Shown here: piece after piece, positions 10,740-22,334 of the stretch
Numbering within the stretch: position 1 is the first letter of the stretch
Layout of the letters: every line of letters begins with the position of its first letter
Source: Angiostrongylus vasorum
Lineage: Eukaryota; Nematoda; Chromadorea; Rhabditida; Metastrongylidae
Assembly (NCBI GenBank): GCA_018806985.1
Contig: JADANN010000018.1
Coordinates: forward strand, 2,078,501-2,142,500
DNA: 64,000 nt
Reading direction: 5' to 3'
Position numbers and translations under genes: made by a program
The notes under the pieces: model-generated
Database searches by the model: none
Seen by the model: the letters and a program-made list of their open reading frames with translations, nothing else
What the model was told of the DNA's origin: nothing

Positions 10740-11030
10740 TAGCCCATGTGCCGTTTACCCGTCCGATATACACCGTGAGGAGCGTATGGGATCTGAGCCA
10801 AAAGTCACGCCAGTGCGCCAATGACTGGATGGAGCAGGGGTCCGCGAAGCGATGCTCCCCGAGTGGCGCGGGTGAGGGGAAAAGAACCAATGGGGTCTTG
10901 GTGCATCGTCGCGCTACGCGTGTATTCAGTATTCGGGGAATATTTTTTTGGAACGTAAGCCGCAGGGTTCAAGGCTCGTTCTCCCGCTGCGGCCCGCTGT
11001 GTAACCACATCCAGCCTTAAGTTGGCTTAA
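10740..11030. other. GC-rich island of unknown nature
   Basis: This block of about 290 bp is much richer in G+C and CpG than its surroundings. It carries a box B-like GGGTTCAAGGC at about 10966 and several short inverted GC stems. No coding frame is convincing. It could be a structured-RNA-derived repeat or the remains of another SINE family. Confidence 0.4.
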
Positions 11031-11263
11031 AACACTAGCGAATTATTAACAGAACAGGTATTCAGGACTATTTTCAAAGGATATATCGTTTGAAACCAAA
11101 CCATGAACGCGCACGTATTGTTGGCACCCAGTCCTTCTTAGAAATAATCAGTAATATTTTGATGACTTTGACTATATACGGTTGCAAGTATCCTCAATGG
11201 ATAACTGTCTTAAATGTAACTCAAAAGACCGACTTTCTATAAACCTAAGCATAAATAGTTGGT

Positions 11264-11487
11264 ATATTTATTTATATGGTCTTATAAACTGATCTTGTTG
11301 AGCCGATGCGAAGTTGGTATAGGTTTTCGTTGTCGTTGTTGTTAGTGTTGTTGGTCGATGGCTGACGTTTCGGCGATTTTGCCTTCCTCTGAGCCGTGCT
11401 GCAACGAGTGAGACGACAACGAAAACATATACCAACCTCGCATCAGCTCAACAAGATGAGTTTATAAGACCATATAAATAAATATAT
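11264..11487. mobile_element. Foldback element with a hammerhead-like loop
   Basis: Two arms of about 73 bp (11264-11336 and 11413-11487) are near-perfect inverted copies that differ at only a few positions. They enclose a 76-bp loop. The loop carries, on the minus strand, a hammerhead-like segment. The arm sequence '...CTCAACAAGATGAGTTTATAAGACC' is related to the tail that follows the ribozyme at 50251. No coding capacity. It is best seen as a non-autonomous element built from two inverted copies of a ribozyme-bearing 3' end. Confidence 0.75.
11360..11395 (-). ncRNA. Hammerhead-like motif inside the foldback loop
   Basis: On the minus strand the order is GGCT, CAGAGGA (normally CUGANGA), stem II GGC..GCC, GAAA, ACGUC, AGCC. 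Stem I GGCU/AGCC and the palindromic ACGU are intact. One essential U (position 4) is A, so it is likely inactive. Confidence 0.6.
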
Positions 11488-11639
11488 CTTAAATGTAGGC
11501 AAAGGGTTTCGAAGTGTGGTATTTCAGTATGAAAACGCAGCAACCGTGGCAATAGAGTTCTCCAAAAAGCAGTTTTTGAATTCCTAACTGTAGCGAAAAG
11601 TAATGTAAACCGACTTTCATTTATCCTCGGTGTAAAAGG

Positions 11640-11790
11640 TCAATGTGCCTTATTCCATTGTTAAGTCAACACGGATTCGTTACCGCACATTTATTCGAAC
11701 ATCGTTTCGACTCCCTCGTCCTCCTCAGGAATGCGTGGGAGCAACTTCATGCTAGCTTATCAGTGAAATAAGGTACATTGTAGAGAATAA
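11640..11790. mobile_element. Second foldback-like element with hammerhead core
   Basis: The left end (GTCAATGTGCCTTATTCC) and right end (GAAATAAGGTACATTG) are inverted relatives of each other. Between them lies a minus-strand hammerhead core. A relative of the same end sequence occurs near 48770 (AATAAAGCACATTGA), also next to a hammerhead-like segment. Confidence 0.5.
11690..11735 (-). ncRNA. Hammerhead ribozyme motif, both catalytic boxes intact
   Basis: On the minus strand: CTGAGGA (11728-11722), a short GAC/GUC stem II and GAAA (11708-11705). The stem III and stem I partners are less regular than in the copy at 50251, so activity is uncertain. Confidence 0.45.
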
Positions 11791-13115
11791 CTTTTTCTGG
11801 TACTGGCACATTGATGTCCATTCAGTAAGCCACTAAATTAGTGGAAATTCTGACAAAAGTCTTCAGTGGTGAAGTAAGCCACTGAAAGCAAAATGCATTG
11901 AAATCAACGCGTATCGTCCACTCCGTGATTTGGTGGGGATTGAGAACAACATGCGTCATTTTTTGTGAGGTAAAGTCACTTAATATGCAACATATGACAC
12001 TTAATTTTACGTGGCTTTCACGTAACACGACGCCTGCCTTCATGACGGCTTCGGAGTCTGCACAACTCGTCTGCCATTCGAAGATGCGGCATGTCACGAA
12101 CGGTCTTGATTTCCAGAAAATAGACGGTTTCTGTTGATGAGAAGAGAACACAAGTGCTGTGGTCACTAGAGTTATAAAGAATACTTCTATCTATCGCTCC
12201 AAGGACACACATGTTACTTTTTTATCACATGTTACTGTGATCCGCCAGCGAACAATATTGCTATCAACATTCGGAAGCTGGATTCGTAATTTGTTCTGTC
12301 TCGGTATATTCTTATGTAAACCTATCACATCTATACGGATTTCTTACAGCCACTGAGATTAATGTAACAATCAAATGTAAGCTCAAAACAAAACCTTAGA
12401 TTTGTAGCACGACGAAGCCGTGAAGTAGCTTTTTAAGAGTTGGAATGTAAACTCCTGTTTTAAAATATCTGATTCTAAGGGCAAACACAATGTAATATTT
12501 CTCGCCATGGGAAGCTTCTGGTTGGTTTTTTCGCGAAGGCTTGTTTTGCGAGTCGCTTTGGTCTCTCAATCTATACCGCTCATTACTTGGTAAAGTCGGT
12601 TGTTCTCATAAGCGGAGTCCGCTGAGAATAGAAACCCCTGTTGTAGGACCGGTTTGCAGCATGTGTTCTGCACAGGACTTCATTTCTCGAGAAGAGAAAA
12701 AATCAGCAAAGGACATTGGAGTCTCCTAACGTACGACTCATGCCGAGATCGATCATACTCTCACAAAGTGGATTCTGTATTGCCTTTCTCCGCGTATAGA
12801 TACTATTCAGCCAGAAGTTGGAAAAGAACTGCTGTCATCATTCAAGAAAAAACAAGACAAGTCGTGTGTGCTCTCCATAAAATCTTGTCGATCAACGTAA
12901 AACTTATACCCTCGTTTCAGCTTCTCAAACAAGAAGCTCAGACCGCATCTTCATTGCCACCAAGAAGTTACTCGAAAAGAGATTAAAATGAAGCTTGATC
13001 CATACTGCAAGACACCCAATACAGTTGATAATAAATGCTGCTGTAGAATAGCTTTGTGAGAGGGTTTACATCGGTGTAGGTAGAAAAAAGTTATCGAGGT
13101 GGGACTATCACCACA
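11790..13115. other. Interval without a supportable gene
   Basis: Overlapping frames on both strands lie around 11820-12170, and a plus-strand frame lies at 12654-12986. Neither has recognisable motifs or clear splice sites. The first might be a worn Tc1/mariner-type transposase, but I could not align it with confidence. Confidence 0.35.
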
Positions 13116-13119
13116 TTCC

Positions 13120-13701
13120 GTCATGATATGAACAGATAACAAAAAAGTTCTACGCCAAGCTTTTTTGTCCCACCATCCCCGTATCAGACTCCGAAATCGC
13201 CATTGGTGAAAAACTGTCAAGGATTCTACCTCTGAAGTCCCAGCTACTATAGAAACCATGAGAAAATGGGCAGCTGCAGGACCCGGAAATATCACCATTG
13301 ATTCATTTTGAAATATAGGTCGCTAATTGCAAGTAGTTTTTACAGTCCATCTAATATGCTGCCTTCAGAATGAGAGAAACCCAGACTAGTTGAGGATGTC
13401 GCGTAAAGTCATCTTGCCTAAGAAAGGTGACCGAAGGGATGTTCTTAGCTACCGGCTGAAATGCTTGCCAAGATTATTCTTTTGTGCATATTCGAGACCT
13501 CGGATGGGGCATAGTCAGATGAACAAGGAGGACTCCGACCAAGATTCTAACACATTGCCACATTTAAACCGTATCACGAGTCATAGAAGTCTGTCGGGAA
13601 CACCACCTACTCCTATTTGACTTTTTTTGCACTATAAAAAAGCCTTTGACAGCGGCGATACGAATGCAATCCATTGAGCGCTCGACCAAAGGGTGGACTC
13701 G

Positions 13702-13753
<52 letters not shown>

Positions 13754-13770
13754 TATATATATATATATAT

Positions 13771-13839
<69 letters not shown>

Positions 13840-14640
13840 ACTAGCTGACTGTTATTGAAACTGCAGCAAAAAGTGCAGCTTTTTCCTACGACCATTACCA
13901 TACCAAGAGGAAATAGGGTTCTAAAAGGCGACACAATATCGTCAAAGCTGTTTATTGCCGCACTACTGTGGATGATGAAGTCACTCTGCTGGGGCCGAAA
14001 GGCCATACGTATTGATGGAAAATTACTACTAAATCTTCTTCCGCCGACGCGACGGTTATCTTCTCAAGTACCAGCGAAACAGACAAGATACTAAAGAAAC
14101 TCCACAAAGCGGGTAAAAAGCTGCACTGCTCATAACTATGACGAAGACCCAGTTCGTGAAAAAAAACCCATAGTGTTAAGGAGAACAAAGCTAAGTGGAC
14201 GGTTCTCTGATAACAGACGCCACTTTGTTTGTGTATCCTGAACGCTCAATGAACATGGAGGAAAACATCGAGAAGGACCAAACTGCGCGCTCACCTTTTT
14301 CAACTCAGCAGTCCTTCCAGCAATCTTGCAGCATAAGCGTTGACTGATACCTCAGGCACATTAAGAACTCTCTTTATCACCCATAGGACACTTGGACAAT
14401 GCGTTCTGAACTTTATCCAGCACTTACCACGTCCAAGCGGTGCCCAGCTCCGATCTTTGAAACCTATCTCATCTTCGGGATCCAAGAGACTGTACAACCC
14501 TAGCGAAACACAGGTAGGCCGTCTGAGAAGATGGACAGATGACAGAAGAAAGATGAAGAGCAGTGCAGTGGAATCACAGAGAATGCAAGCTTCCTCTTGG
14601 AAGCTATCTCACACGATGGATGGACTTCTTCTTGGCTAAG
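13120..14640 (+). mobile_element. Old RTE-clade LINE fragment split by a (TA)n tract
   Basis: Broken frames follow an RTE reverse transcriptase in order: the linker (KKFYAKLFCPTIPVSDSEI), the N-terminal RT part (VILPKKGDRRDVLSYR), the start of the central domain (KKAFDS). Then come a (TA)n tract, the thumb-side part ([18 protein letters not shown]) and the C-terminal domain. Many stops and frameshifts. It belongs to a different subfamily from the LINEs at 36530 and 42640. Confidence 0.75.
13704..13836. repeat. (TA)n microsatellite
   Basis: About 130 bp of nearly pure TA is interrupted twice by TCATA. It sits inside the reverse-transcriptase region of the old RTE LINE and therefore grew after that insertion. 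Confidence 0.95.
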
Positions 14641-14649
14641 GCCAACCAT

Positions 14650-15690
14650 TTGCCTTCGCAGATGGAAACGATTTGGAATGCACTGGAGAAGACGTGTTCA
14701 TACGCAGAAGGGCGTGGCTATTGAAGAAGTCGAAGGGACATTCGTGGATCATTTTATCCTTTCTTGTTTTGAAAGCCGTGCTGATTTTGTCTGGGCGTTC
14801 GAGTGCGGTCATCGCAGTATTTTAACTATCGATGTCTCGGTGGAGGTTGCGAAAAAGACCTCTGCATCATTAACAATTACCACTGTTATTTCCTTGTTGG
14901 GATCTGGTTTTTCAACTTTCTGCCGAGTCTTGCAAGTTCGGTCGTGAGGAGGATTGCCTGCGACTTGCGCGAATCCACATTGGTCGATTGCCTTGGGTGT
15001 TCCTCTGTTCCTGGAGAAAGGCTTCGGTTGGTGACGTTGTCTGTCTTGAGTTTATGACCCTCAGGGATTTCATACTGGTAACGTGGAAATATTGAACGAG
15101 ATGGTTGCATTCTTCGTCGATGTCTTTCTTCTTCACAAACGTGGACTGATGATCAGATGCTGGAAAAGTGCGATGGTATGTTCACGTGTAAAATTGTGAG
15201 AACATTCACAGCAAGGAGGTTAGGCAAAACTTCCGATTTATGCAATGCTACCTATTTTGTTATGGAACTCTTCACTGGGAAAATTCCGACATCTAAGCTT
15301 GACAGTGAGGGTTTTGAAATTGTGAGTTCCTACGGATGGTAGTTCCCAGGACCGACTTTCTGCTGACCTCGGCATTGTTCAATAGTTTGAAGTTTTCCCG
15401 ATGGGTAGTCATGTGGTTGTTAATGCAATATTTATTTTACATTGACTTCGACGGATTTCTACTTCTTGAAGCGCTGGGAAGGTCACATTAATGCGAAGTC
15501 TACTTTGTTTTCGTTACTCTACCAGAATAAAAGTGTGAGAATCTAAGTTTTACTTGCACTTGGTGAATCGTCCACACCTATGATCACTCTGTGATCAACA
15601 AGAAAATTGTTAACAATGGTAAAAAAATAAAATGGTGCTTAAAATTTTCGATCCCTTTTTGATGTTTTAATCAACACCAAGTAATCGTGG
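14650..15690. other. Interval without a supportable gene
   Basis: Minus-strand frames at 14886-15136 are hydrophilic and partly overlapping. No motif was recognised. It may be the remains of a further retroelement between the RTE and Penelope-like copies. Confidence 0.35.
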
Positions 15691-15739
15691 CCCTATCTCA
15701 TTTGCTCTGTTTGTTTGGAATTCAATATTGAACAAGAAC

Positions 15740-16375
15740 ACCTAGATGGCAAACGAAAAGTAAAGGCAAGGTACGCCACTAGGGGCGCATGAGACACAAA
15801 AAGCATAGCGGAGACGATTTTGATGTAAAAGTCCCTATCTTCGCATGGGGTCCTAAAACACCAACGCGCAAACTTCTCGAGGCTTTTTGGATAAGTGCCA
15901 AAAAATCCTACAACGAATAGCAGGAGGAATGCCCCCGAGATCACGCTTGTTCTCACCCCCGTACCTTCGTACCGATCGTTGATATGTAGTGGTGCAGTCG
16001 TCAACCATATGCGACTCTGAGCGGCTGTTCTTCCTCGGTGGAAGACAGAGGAGAAAAGCGATGGGTTTTTCGAGAAGCCGTAGATTTTGTAATTATCGTT
16101 CAGATTTTCATCTTTCTGTTTGTGCTGTTGAAGTGTTTGACCTAGTAAGTTGCATATTAGTGTACCCTTCCAGGCTCCGAAGAAGGCGATTCTGGCAAAA
16201 CGTCAGCCACGGTTGTGTTGTATGTGTGTTATTGTATGGAAGTAAACGTATGCTGTTTAACAACCTCGCGATTGCTGAGAGAGAAAGCGGCGAATTCAAT
16301 ATTGAGTAATGCGTAGAGTATTTCCAACCCTGAAATCCTAACAGTTCCCACGATCGTCTTTCTATTAACCTCGGC
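15740..16375 (+). mobile_element. Penelope-like element, 3' part
   Basis: It begins within the GIY-YIG domain (the 'HLDGKRKVKARYATRGA' region), continues through the C-terminal tail, and ends with the hammerhead segment and the shared 3' sequence ending AACCTCGCGATTGCTGAG. It contains several stops. Confidence 0.65.
16172..16209 (+). ncRNA. Hammerhead-like motif, one core change
   Basis: Stem I GGCU (16173-16176)/AGCC (16205-16208) is intact, stem II is partial, and ACGUC is present. The core reads CCGAAGA (U4 to C) and GAAA reads AAAA, so activity is unlikely. Confidence 0.5.
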
Positions 16376-16575
16376 ATTGGAGTATGAATGCGTCGTTTTC
16401 TTCTTCAGCAATCGCGAGGTTGTTAGACAGCACACATTTGCTTACATAGAAAAAACACACAATACAATACAACCGTAGCTGTCGTTTGGCCAGTATCGCC
16501 TTCACCAGTGGCCTGGAAGGGTATACTGTTACGCAACTTACTATACCAAACGGTTCAATAACACATACAAAAGAT
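16376..16575 (-). mobile_element. Penelope-like element, inverted 3' end
   Basis: This minus-strand copy of the Penelope-like 3' end includes a decayed hammerhead segment (about 16480-16525). It directly abuts the plus-strand copy at 15740-16375 tail to tail, and the next plus-strand copy starts at about 16700. Confidence 0.6.
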
Positions 16576-16699
16576 GAAAATCGATATGGCAATCACATGA
16601 TCAACAGCTTCTCGCTCGTAGTTCGGCAAATAGCCATCTCCAATGCCTACGAAATAGTAGCCGCACGAAATAAGTTTAAAAAGAAGAGCGACGCGCCAA

Positions 16700-17585
16700 A
16701 ACGAAACACTTGGCCAAAAGAAAGTCCCGTTTATGCTGCCCTTTATTAGCGATGAAGTAAGCGTAGCTATAAAACGTTGCTTAAGAAGGGTAGGTCTAGA
16801 GGAATCTGTAGCGATAGTTGAAATACCACCGGCTACTCTACGTCGTCAGTTAGTTCGTAACCGCCCTGTATGACCGTCTATGTGAGACAACAAATTGCGT
16901 AATTTGCCCTTAAGGCAGGGACGGTGATTGCATGAGTTCAGGTACGATATACCTGATCTCTTATAGTACTTGCGGAGATGAATATATTGGCGAAACGGGC
17001 AGACCTTTATGTATCCGCATAAAAGACCATCTAGATGACAAACGAAAAGTAAGGCAGGGTGCGCTACTAGGTACGCATGGGATACAAAAAGCATAGCGGA
17101 GAGATTTTGATATAAAGGTCAATATCCACGCACAGGGAGACTAAAACACCAACGCATAAACTGCTTGAGGCTTTTTGGATAAATGCCCAGAACCTATATT
17201 GAATAGCAGGCAGGAATGCGCAGCGGTCACACACGACCTGGCCCCGTATCTTCGGATCAGTTTCTTATGTGGGGTGGTGCAGTCATCAAACATATACGAC
17301 TATAATCAGCTGTTCTAATCTTCCTCATTGGAAGTCACGTAAAAAGCGGCGAGTTCCTCGAGAAGCTGTTGATCTTATAATTGCCACAGAGATTTTCGTC
17401 TTGTTGTTTGTGTTGCTGAAGCGTTTAGCTTAGTAAATTACCTTCAGTATATATCTTCCAGGCTCTGAAGAAAGCGATACTGCCGGAACGTCAGCTACTG
17501 TTGTATTGTGTGTTTTTCAATGGAAGTGAACGTGTGCTCTCTAACAACGTCGCGAATGCTAAAGAAGAAAACAACGCATTCTGAA
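16700..17585 (+). mobile_element. Penelope-like element with GIY-YIG domain
   Basis: This is the best-preserved Penelope-like 3' portion in the window. The end of the RT region (EVSVAIKRCLRRVGL) is followed by a Cys-rich linker (CVICPLRQGRGDC). Next is the GIY-YIG domain, with TIYLI, EYIGETGR and a following I-K-H-type stretch at about 16950-17030. Then come a C-terminal tail and the 3' hammerhead segment. The C-x-x-C...GIY-YIG order matches canonical Penelope-like elements. Frameshifts are present. Confidence 0.8.
17461..17496 (+). ncRNA. Hammerhead-like motif, CUGAAGA intact
   Basis: CTGAAGA (17465-17471), a weak stem II, GGAA in place of GAAA, then ACGUC and AGCU, which pairs with GGCU before the core. 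The G12-A13 region has changed, so it is probably inactive. Confidence 0.5.
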
Positions 17586-17589
17586 ATCC

Positions 17590-19865
17590 TTGTGAATCAC
17601 CATCTCTTTAGTATTTTTTAAAATCTGGCCCAATAAATGGTTCCTGTGTTGGGCATCTAAGGAGAGTGGTCTGAGGGTCGTATTGGAGTTTCTAGCTTAC
17701 GTAAATATGTGCTTTTTGCTATAAAACACCTCTATCACATTTGCGTGACGACAGATCAATGGTATCCTCGGCGATCTGGAAATTCATATCAGATTGGTCT
17801 GGAAACTACTTCAGAGAGGATCGACTCGACCGGCATTCAACATTGATAAGTAAGAACAAAATCTTCAAGCAGCAGCCGTACACACAAGCGAATCCAAGGA
17901 CCTTCGTGGGCGATCTGTGTGATGAAACCAATTCCGTGCGTGTGCTAGGCTCTGCACAGTATATGATGTCATGTAAAACGAAATATTTATTCGGTCCGGT
18001 TTTAAATATTATACACGTATTAATGACCATACAGTGTATTGGCTTCTTCATGCTTAGGTGAGGCAAAACGTCCTGCCACTCAAGTAAAAAATTCCGCTTT
18101 GGCTCATTCCTTTGTTGAAGTTGTTTTAGGCGTTCAATAAACATTGAAAGTGTTTTTTAATAGTAGATATTTTTTCCAATTTCTACTTCTTATAATGTGT
18201 TCCGAGCAATAAAACCTCCATATGAACCTTCTCAAAGATTTTAGGCCTAGAACGCCCGCAGTACGGTGGAAAAACCAACAACGCCCTAAATAATATGCCA
18301 ACCATTAAAGTTAAGATATCTCCTTTTTTAAGAGTATTTAGAAGTATCTCCATTTTGGAAACAGATACCACCGTAGGAAAGCCCAACCCCACAACTGCGA
18401 CGACTAACTAGACACGTAGCCTATTTTTTCACAACATATTTCAAAATTTCTACCGAAGAGAAAACCCAATAGATATTCTTTCTTCTAAATTAAAAACTGC
18501 TCCTGTCACGAACTTGCCCGAGAACATCTCGACCGAGTTCCACAAAGCTGGAAGCCGTTAACTACGCACATTCCTCGCAACCAGTCTAACAATGCTCCTT
18601 CAAATGGAGAGAATTCTCACCATTAAGAGAATATTGTGATGCTAATAAAGAATACTGACCAAGGAAAGCTTCATCACTGCCAAATAATTCCAGTCCTACC
18701 TGCCTAAAAGGGCACGGATGGGTGACCCTACTTCATTCCTGCGCCGCTCCATTCCACTGGATTTGACTCGATGCTACGAATATGAAAACTCACATCGCAA
18801 GAAGAAACAACTTCTGTGGACACTCAACTCGAGTCATGACAGCTCTTACGAGAACGATTCCGCCAAAACATTAACCACAATGAAGTTTAATACTAATCTG
18901 TAAGCTTACAAATACAACGAACTTTTGATTATCAGTGCCAGGACTAAGTGAAGTTAGGTACTGCAACGCAACTGTTGCTTTTCCCAGAAAGCTTTGTCTA
19001 TTCATAGTCGGAATTACGAATTCAATCTTATTTTGTTAATAACAGATCCTAATAGAGCTGAACCGTTGTAACCCTTAGCAAGCGCACTTTTATTGTACTC
19101 AGATTCAAGCTGACCTAATCACAAAATTTCTCACGAACGTTTTTTGAATAAAACTATTCTGCTACAAAGTCGTCGCCAATCGTTGGTAACGGTTTTAATG
19201 CTGTCAGCACAATAACGAGGAACATTGAGCATGGTACTGTATCGAAGTCTCAAATGCAGAAATTTATTCTGATTTTTTACTTCCTATGTCATCTGGAAAT
19301 GCCTAAGTCCTCGATGTGCTTGTTATCCAGAAAACATGAACAAGCAATATATCTCCCAACCTTTTGAAAATCGAAAAGCGGAAGAAAGAGTTCGATGATT
19401 TAATCGTAAATGTGGGTAGAGCTTGGTGTGCAAAGTGCATTTGGTGGAGTTATGTATGATACGGTTAGAACTAGTGCTCGGTAGAATTGCGTTGTGTCCC
19501 ATGCTCTCACTTCCGACGTCCCCACGTCCATCCAAGATCGTGCCAATCAGGATTCTTCTTCACCAGTTGCATTGACCGTAAAATTCGTTTCGGAAGCTAA
19601 AAAACTATGTTAGCAACTTATGTCTTCACGTAAATGTTACCTATGTTACCATTGCCCTACTTCACGTGATCATGCTGAGCCGGCTGCGAAGCAACGTGCT
19701 CAAGGTGCAAGTTGAGAATGGATCTAAATGTAGACCTAAACCCAGTTCCGAGGTGACACCTCCAGTCAGCTAAAAAATTGGGTAGGGAAGAACGTGGTAC
19801 GTGGTTTAAAACTGCCTCCAACAAATAAGACTCGTGTTATCGCCGAAAAACCCTTTCAAGTAAAG
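17590..19865. other. Sparse interval; one unrecognised open frame
   Basis: A plus-strand frame at 17741-18061 (106 codons, hydrophilic then hydrophobic) has coding-like codons in its first half and a good internal donor (A|GTAAGA near 17847). No partner exon or motif was found. The rest shows nothing I can assign. Confidence 0.3.
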
Positions 19866-19869
19866 GACA

Positions 19870-19950
19870 ATAGCGCGTTCATTCCCCACCGCAGACACCT
19901 GCGGTCCGGAATTTTGCAATTATCTCAGCATGATAGAAGCTTTGATGAAT
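19870..19950 (+). repeat. SINE-2 fragment
   Basis: It contains 'CCACCGCAGACACCTGCGGTCC' and 'TTGCAATTATCTCAGCAT', the second half of SINE-2. The tRNA-like head is not preserved. Confidence 0.6.
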
Positions 19951-20030
19951 TTTTCTGGAAGCAGTTGATGACTAACGGGACTACATGTGATAAGATCAGT
20001 GGTACGTATACGTGATTTCGTCGAAAGCAG

Positions 20031-20166
20031 TCGAGGAAACTTACTAGTGGATTTCGTTTTCTCCATGCCCATTCGAGGTCCTCCCCATTCGGGTTTGGTC
20101 TCCCGTTTTAGTACTGGTGACATTGAATCTGAGAAAGATGTGCTACATTTGACTGCGTATCGATGA
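20031..20166 (+). CDS. Possible terminal exon, unrecognised
   Basis: After TCGTCGAAAGCAG, a frame with strongly coding-like codons (LLVDFVFSMPIRGPPHSG..., TGDIESEKDV) runs to TGA 20164-20166. No upstream exon was identified; the SINE-2 fragment just upstream may sit in its intron. Confidence 0.3.
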
Positions 20167-20169
20167 CCA

Positions 20170-22190
20170 ACCAAGGATATACACCGCTATTTTAGTCCCA
20201 TTTAATGCTAAATACGTTATATTAAACAAAAAAACCTGGAATGTAGACGGAATGTGCCAATATCAGGTGGACCATAATAAGAAGCACCAAAAATAGTGGG
20301 GGATTCTCTTTCATCTTATCTGGAAAGTAAAAATTTTCACTTTGTCACGAATGAACAAACGATCAGAGAAAAAGTACAGAACGTAAACGATAGGAATAAC
20401 GGGAAACAAAAAACGGCGATGAAATTGAATGGAGATGAAGAAAATATGCAGAAAAATCTTAGTCCTCGGACTAAAAAGCAACTTTATTATCAAAATTCAA
20501 TATAGACGTAAGTAGAATCACATCACGCCGTAGATTTTACGGCACATCGACTGCTTGCATTGGATCTGTTTTTCTTGGATTTGACGACGTTCAAATTCAC
20601 TGCACCGTCTCTCATTTTCTCCAAACCAAATATTTCTGCTTTCTATCTATTGGTCTTGTATTTTCGTCGCTACAATTTCCAACTTCTGCTTCTTTCTGTG
20701 TGGGCGGCATTATTATCGCATTAATAATAAAGGGCAAACCCTTTCGGCACTAATTAACCTCTGAGGGATGATCCGCGTAATGGATTCCATTCGTAGCGTC
20801 GTAGAGGTGAAAATGAGTACATATCTGATCTGCATAATGAGTTACAGTGGCTTTCCGACGTTCCAAGTCAGTGCTGTTATCCTTCCAGACAGTTGTGGTG
20901 TCAACTAGACGCGGAGTGACGGAAAGCATGGTGAGTTGGGGGGAGGGAATTGGACCAATGACCACGTGTGTATTGAATTTATTACTTTCTTTATTGGTAA
21001 TCCACCTTTAGCTGCTGCGCTACATTTGTCCATCTATTGGAAATGCTGCAGTAAAATAATAAAACTATTCGTTTTTACACTTGAATTGAGCTCATTCCAT
21101 TAGTGTTTAGTACTTTATCGATAATGGAATACCACAGATTTCACCGATTATGAGGCGTAAATAACCATAGAGTATCGTCGCACATAATAAACGGCTTTAA
21201 TGTGATGTGAACGGCAAAACACCGAGTTCGTTCTGTTGATTGTAGTTCATTAGGCGAGCTCACTTCTTTATGCCTAGCAACCTCATAACAACAACAACCA
21301 GAAAACGGAAGATGTTAATGTATCAGGATAAAATTGCACTGTAATCGCCTTAGGACACATTACTTTTCTTGCTGATTTACAAGTGGCAAGTTGGCTTAGA
21401 AGGCTGTGAGTAGTTTCTTGCCTTAATAATCTCTATAGGCTAATTTTGGTAAAGCAACAAATACGTCGAGGATTGACTCAGTGTGTGAGGAACACACCGA
21501 ATTCGAGCGCTACATTTTTTCTCCCACGTTATTCTAATATATCACATCGAAAAATGCTTTTCGTAACGCAGCTCAAGCTGCCGTTATTTATCGGTAATCA
21601 GAAAAAAGCTACATAGTAAACTGAACGCAGGCTCAGTGAACAGGACGCACGCAGTGAACGGAACGTTGTGGTGCATCTCTTTTCTTCAATTCTGTTAGTT
21701 CAAACGATTTCACTCTTCACAGCTGTAACAGCAACAGGCATTTTGTTGAATGGGCAATAATAACACAAAGACGTCACTTCCATTTATACCAAGCTCTTCT
21801 CCAATATAATGGCTACGTTGAAGGTGAATGCCATCCTTGTGGCTTGCAAAAAACAAGCCGTCATTCTATTATGCACTCTCCAGATTTCCACAATATGATT
21901 CGGCAAAGCCGGCAAGGAGAATGCAAGTCTAAACTTTGGTACCAAATGGTGGGAAATTCGGCCAATAAATTATCCTTCTGACGAAATGGAGCATTCATTC
22001 AACTGTTTGAGCTGACATCTAATATTCAATAACTGTGCTTGAACGTCTCCAACACTACTGATGTCTTCACTTTTGCTCACTGCCTCTAATCGTTTACCAT
22101 GACAGCATGGCAGGGCACGATGTGAAATGCGACTATTAGGAAAGTTGAGATATAAGGAACTCTGAATCTCAGCTGGACCTATAACCCACC
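20170..22190. other. Interval without a supportable gene
   Basis: An A-rich frame at 20296-20505 and a minus-strand frame at 20750-20965 were inspected. Neither has motifs or matched splice sites. No repeats were recognised. Confidence 0.35.
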
Positions 22191-22194
22191 ACTA

Positions 22195-22330
22195 CACTTA
22201 CCGAGGGGCACACATGTTAACCATCACACCAACTGCGGAATCGGAGCGTAGCTGAGGTTCCGAGTTTTCCTCATATCTCAGCATCGCTATAGTTGTATCC
22301 CACCACTGATGCCTTATTATAATAATTGTA
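22195..22330 (+). repeat. SINE-2, decayed copy
   Basis: It has the block 'CCGAGTTTTCCTCATATCTCAGCATCGCTATAGTTGTATCCCA', split here for length, which is the SINE-2 3' half. The head GAGGGGCACACATGTTAAC is a worn version of the tRNA-like start. Confidence 0.55.
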
Positions 22331-22334
22331 GAGA

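Noticed and set aside
11822..12166. 114-codon minus-strand frame and its plus-strand partner, considered as a transposase
   Set aside because: Only loose resemblance to Tc1/mariner proteins; no catalytic residues could be placed.
13646..14006. Long frames with repeated Ile-Tyr on both strands
   Set aside because: They are translations of the (TA)n microsatellite and carry no protein information.
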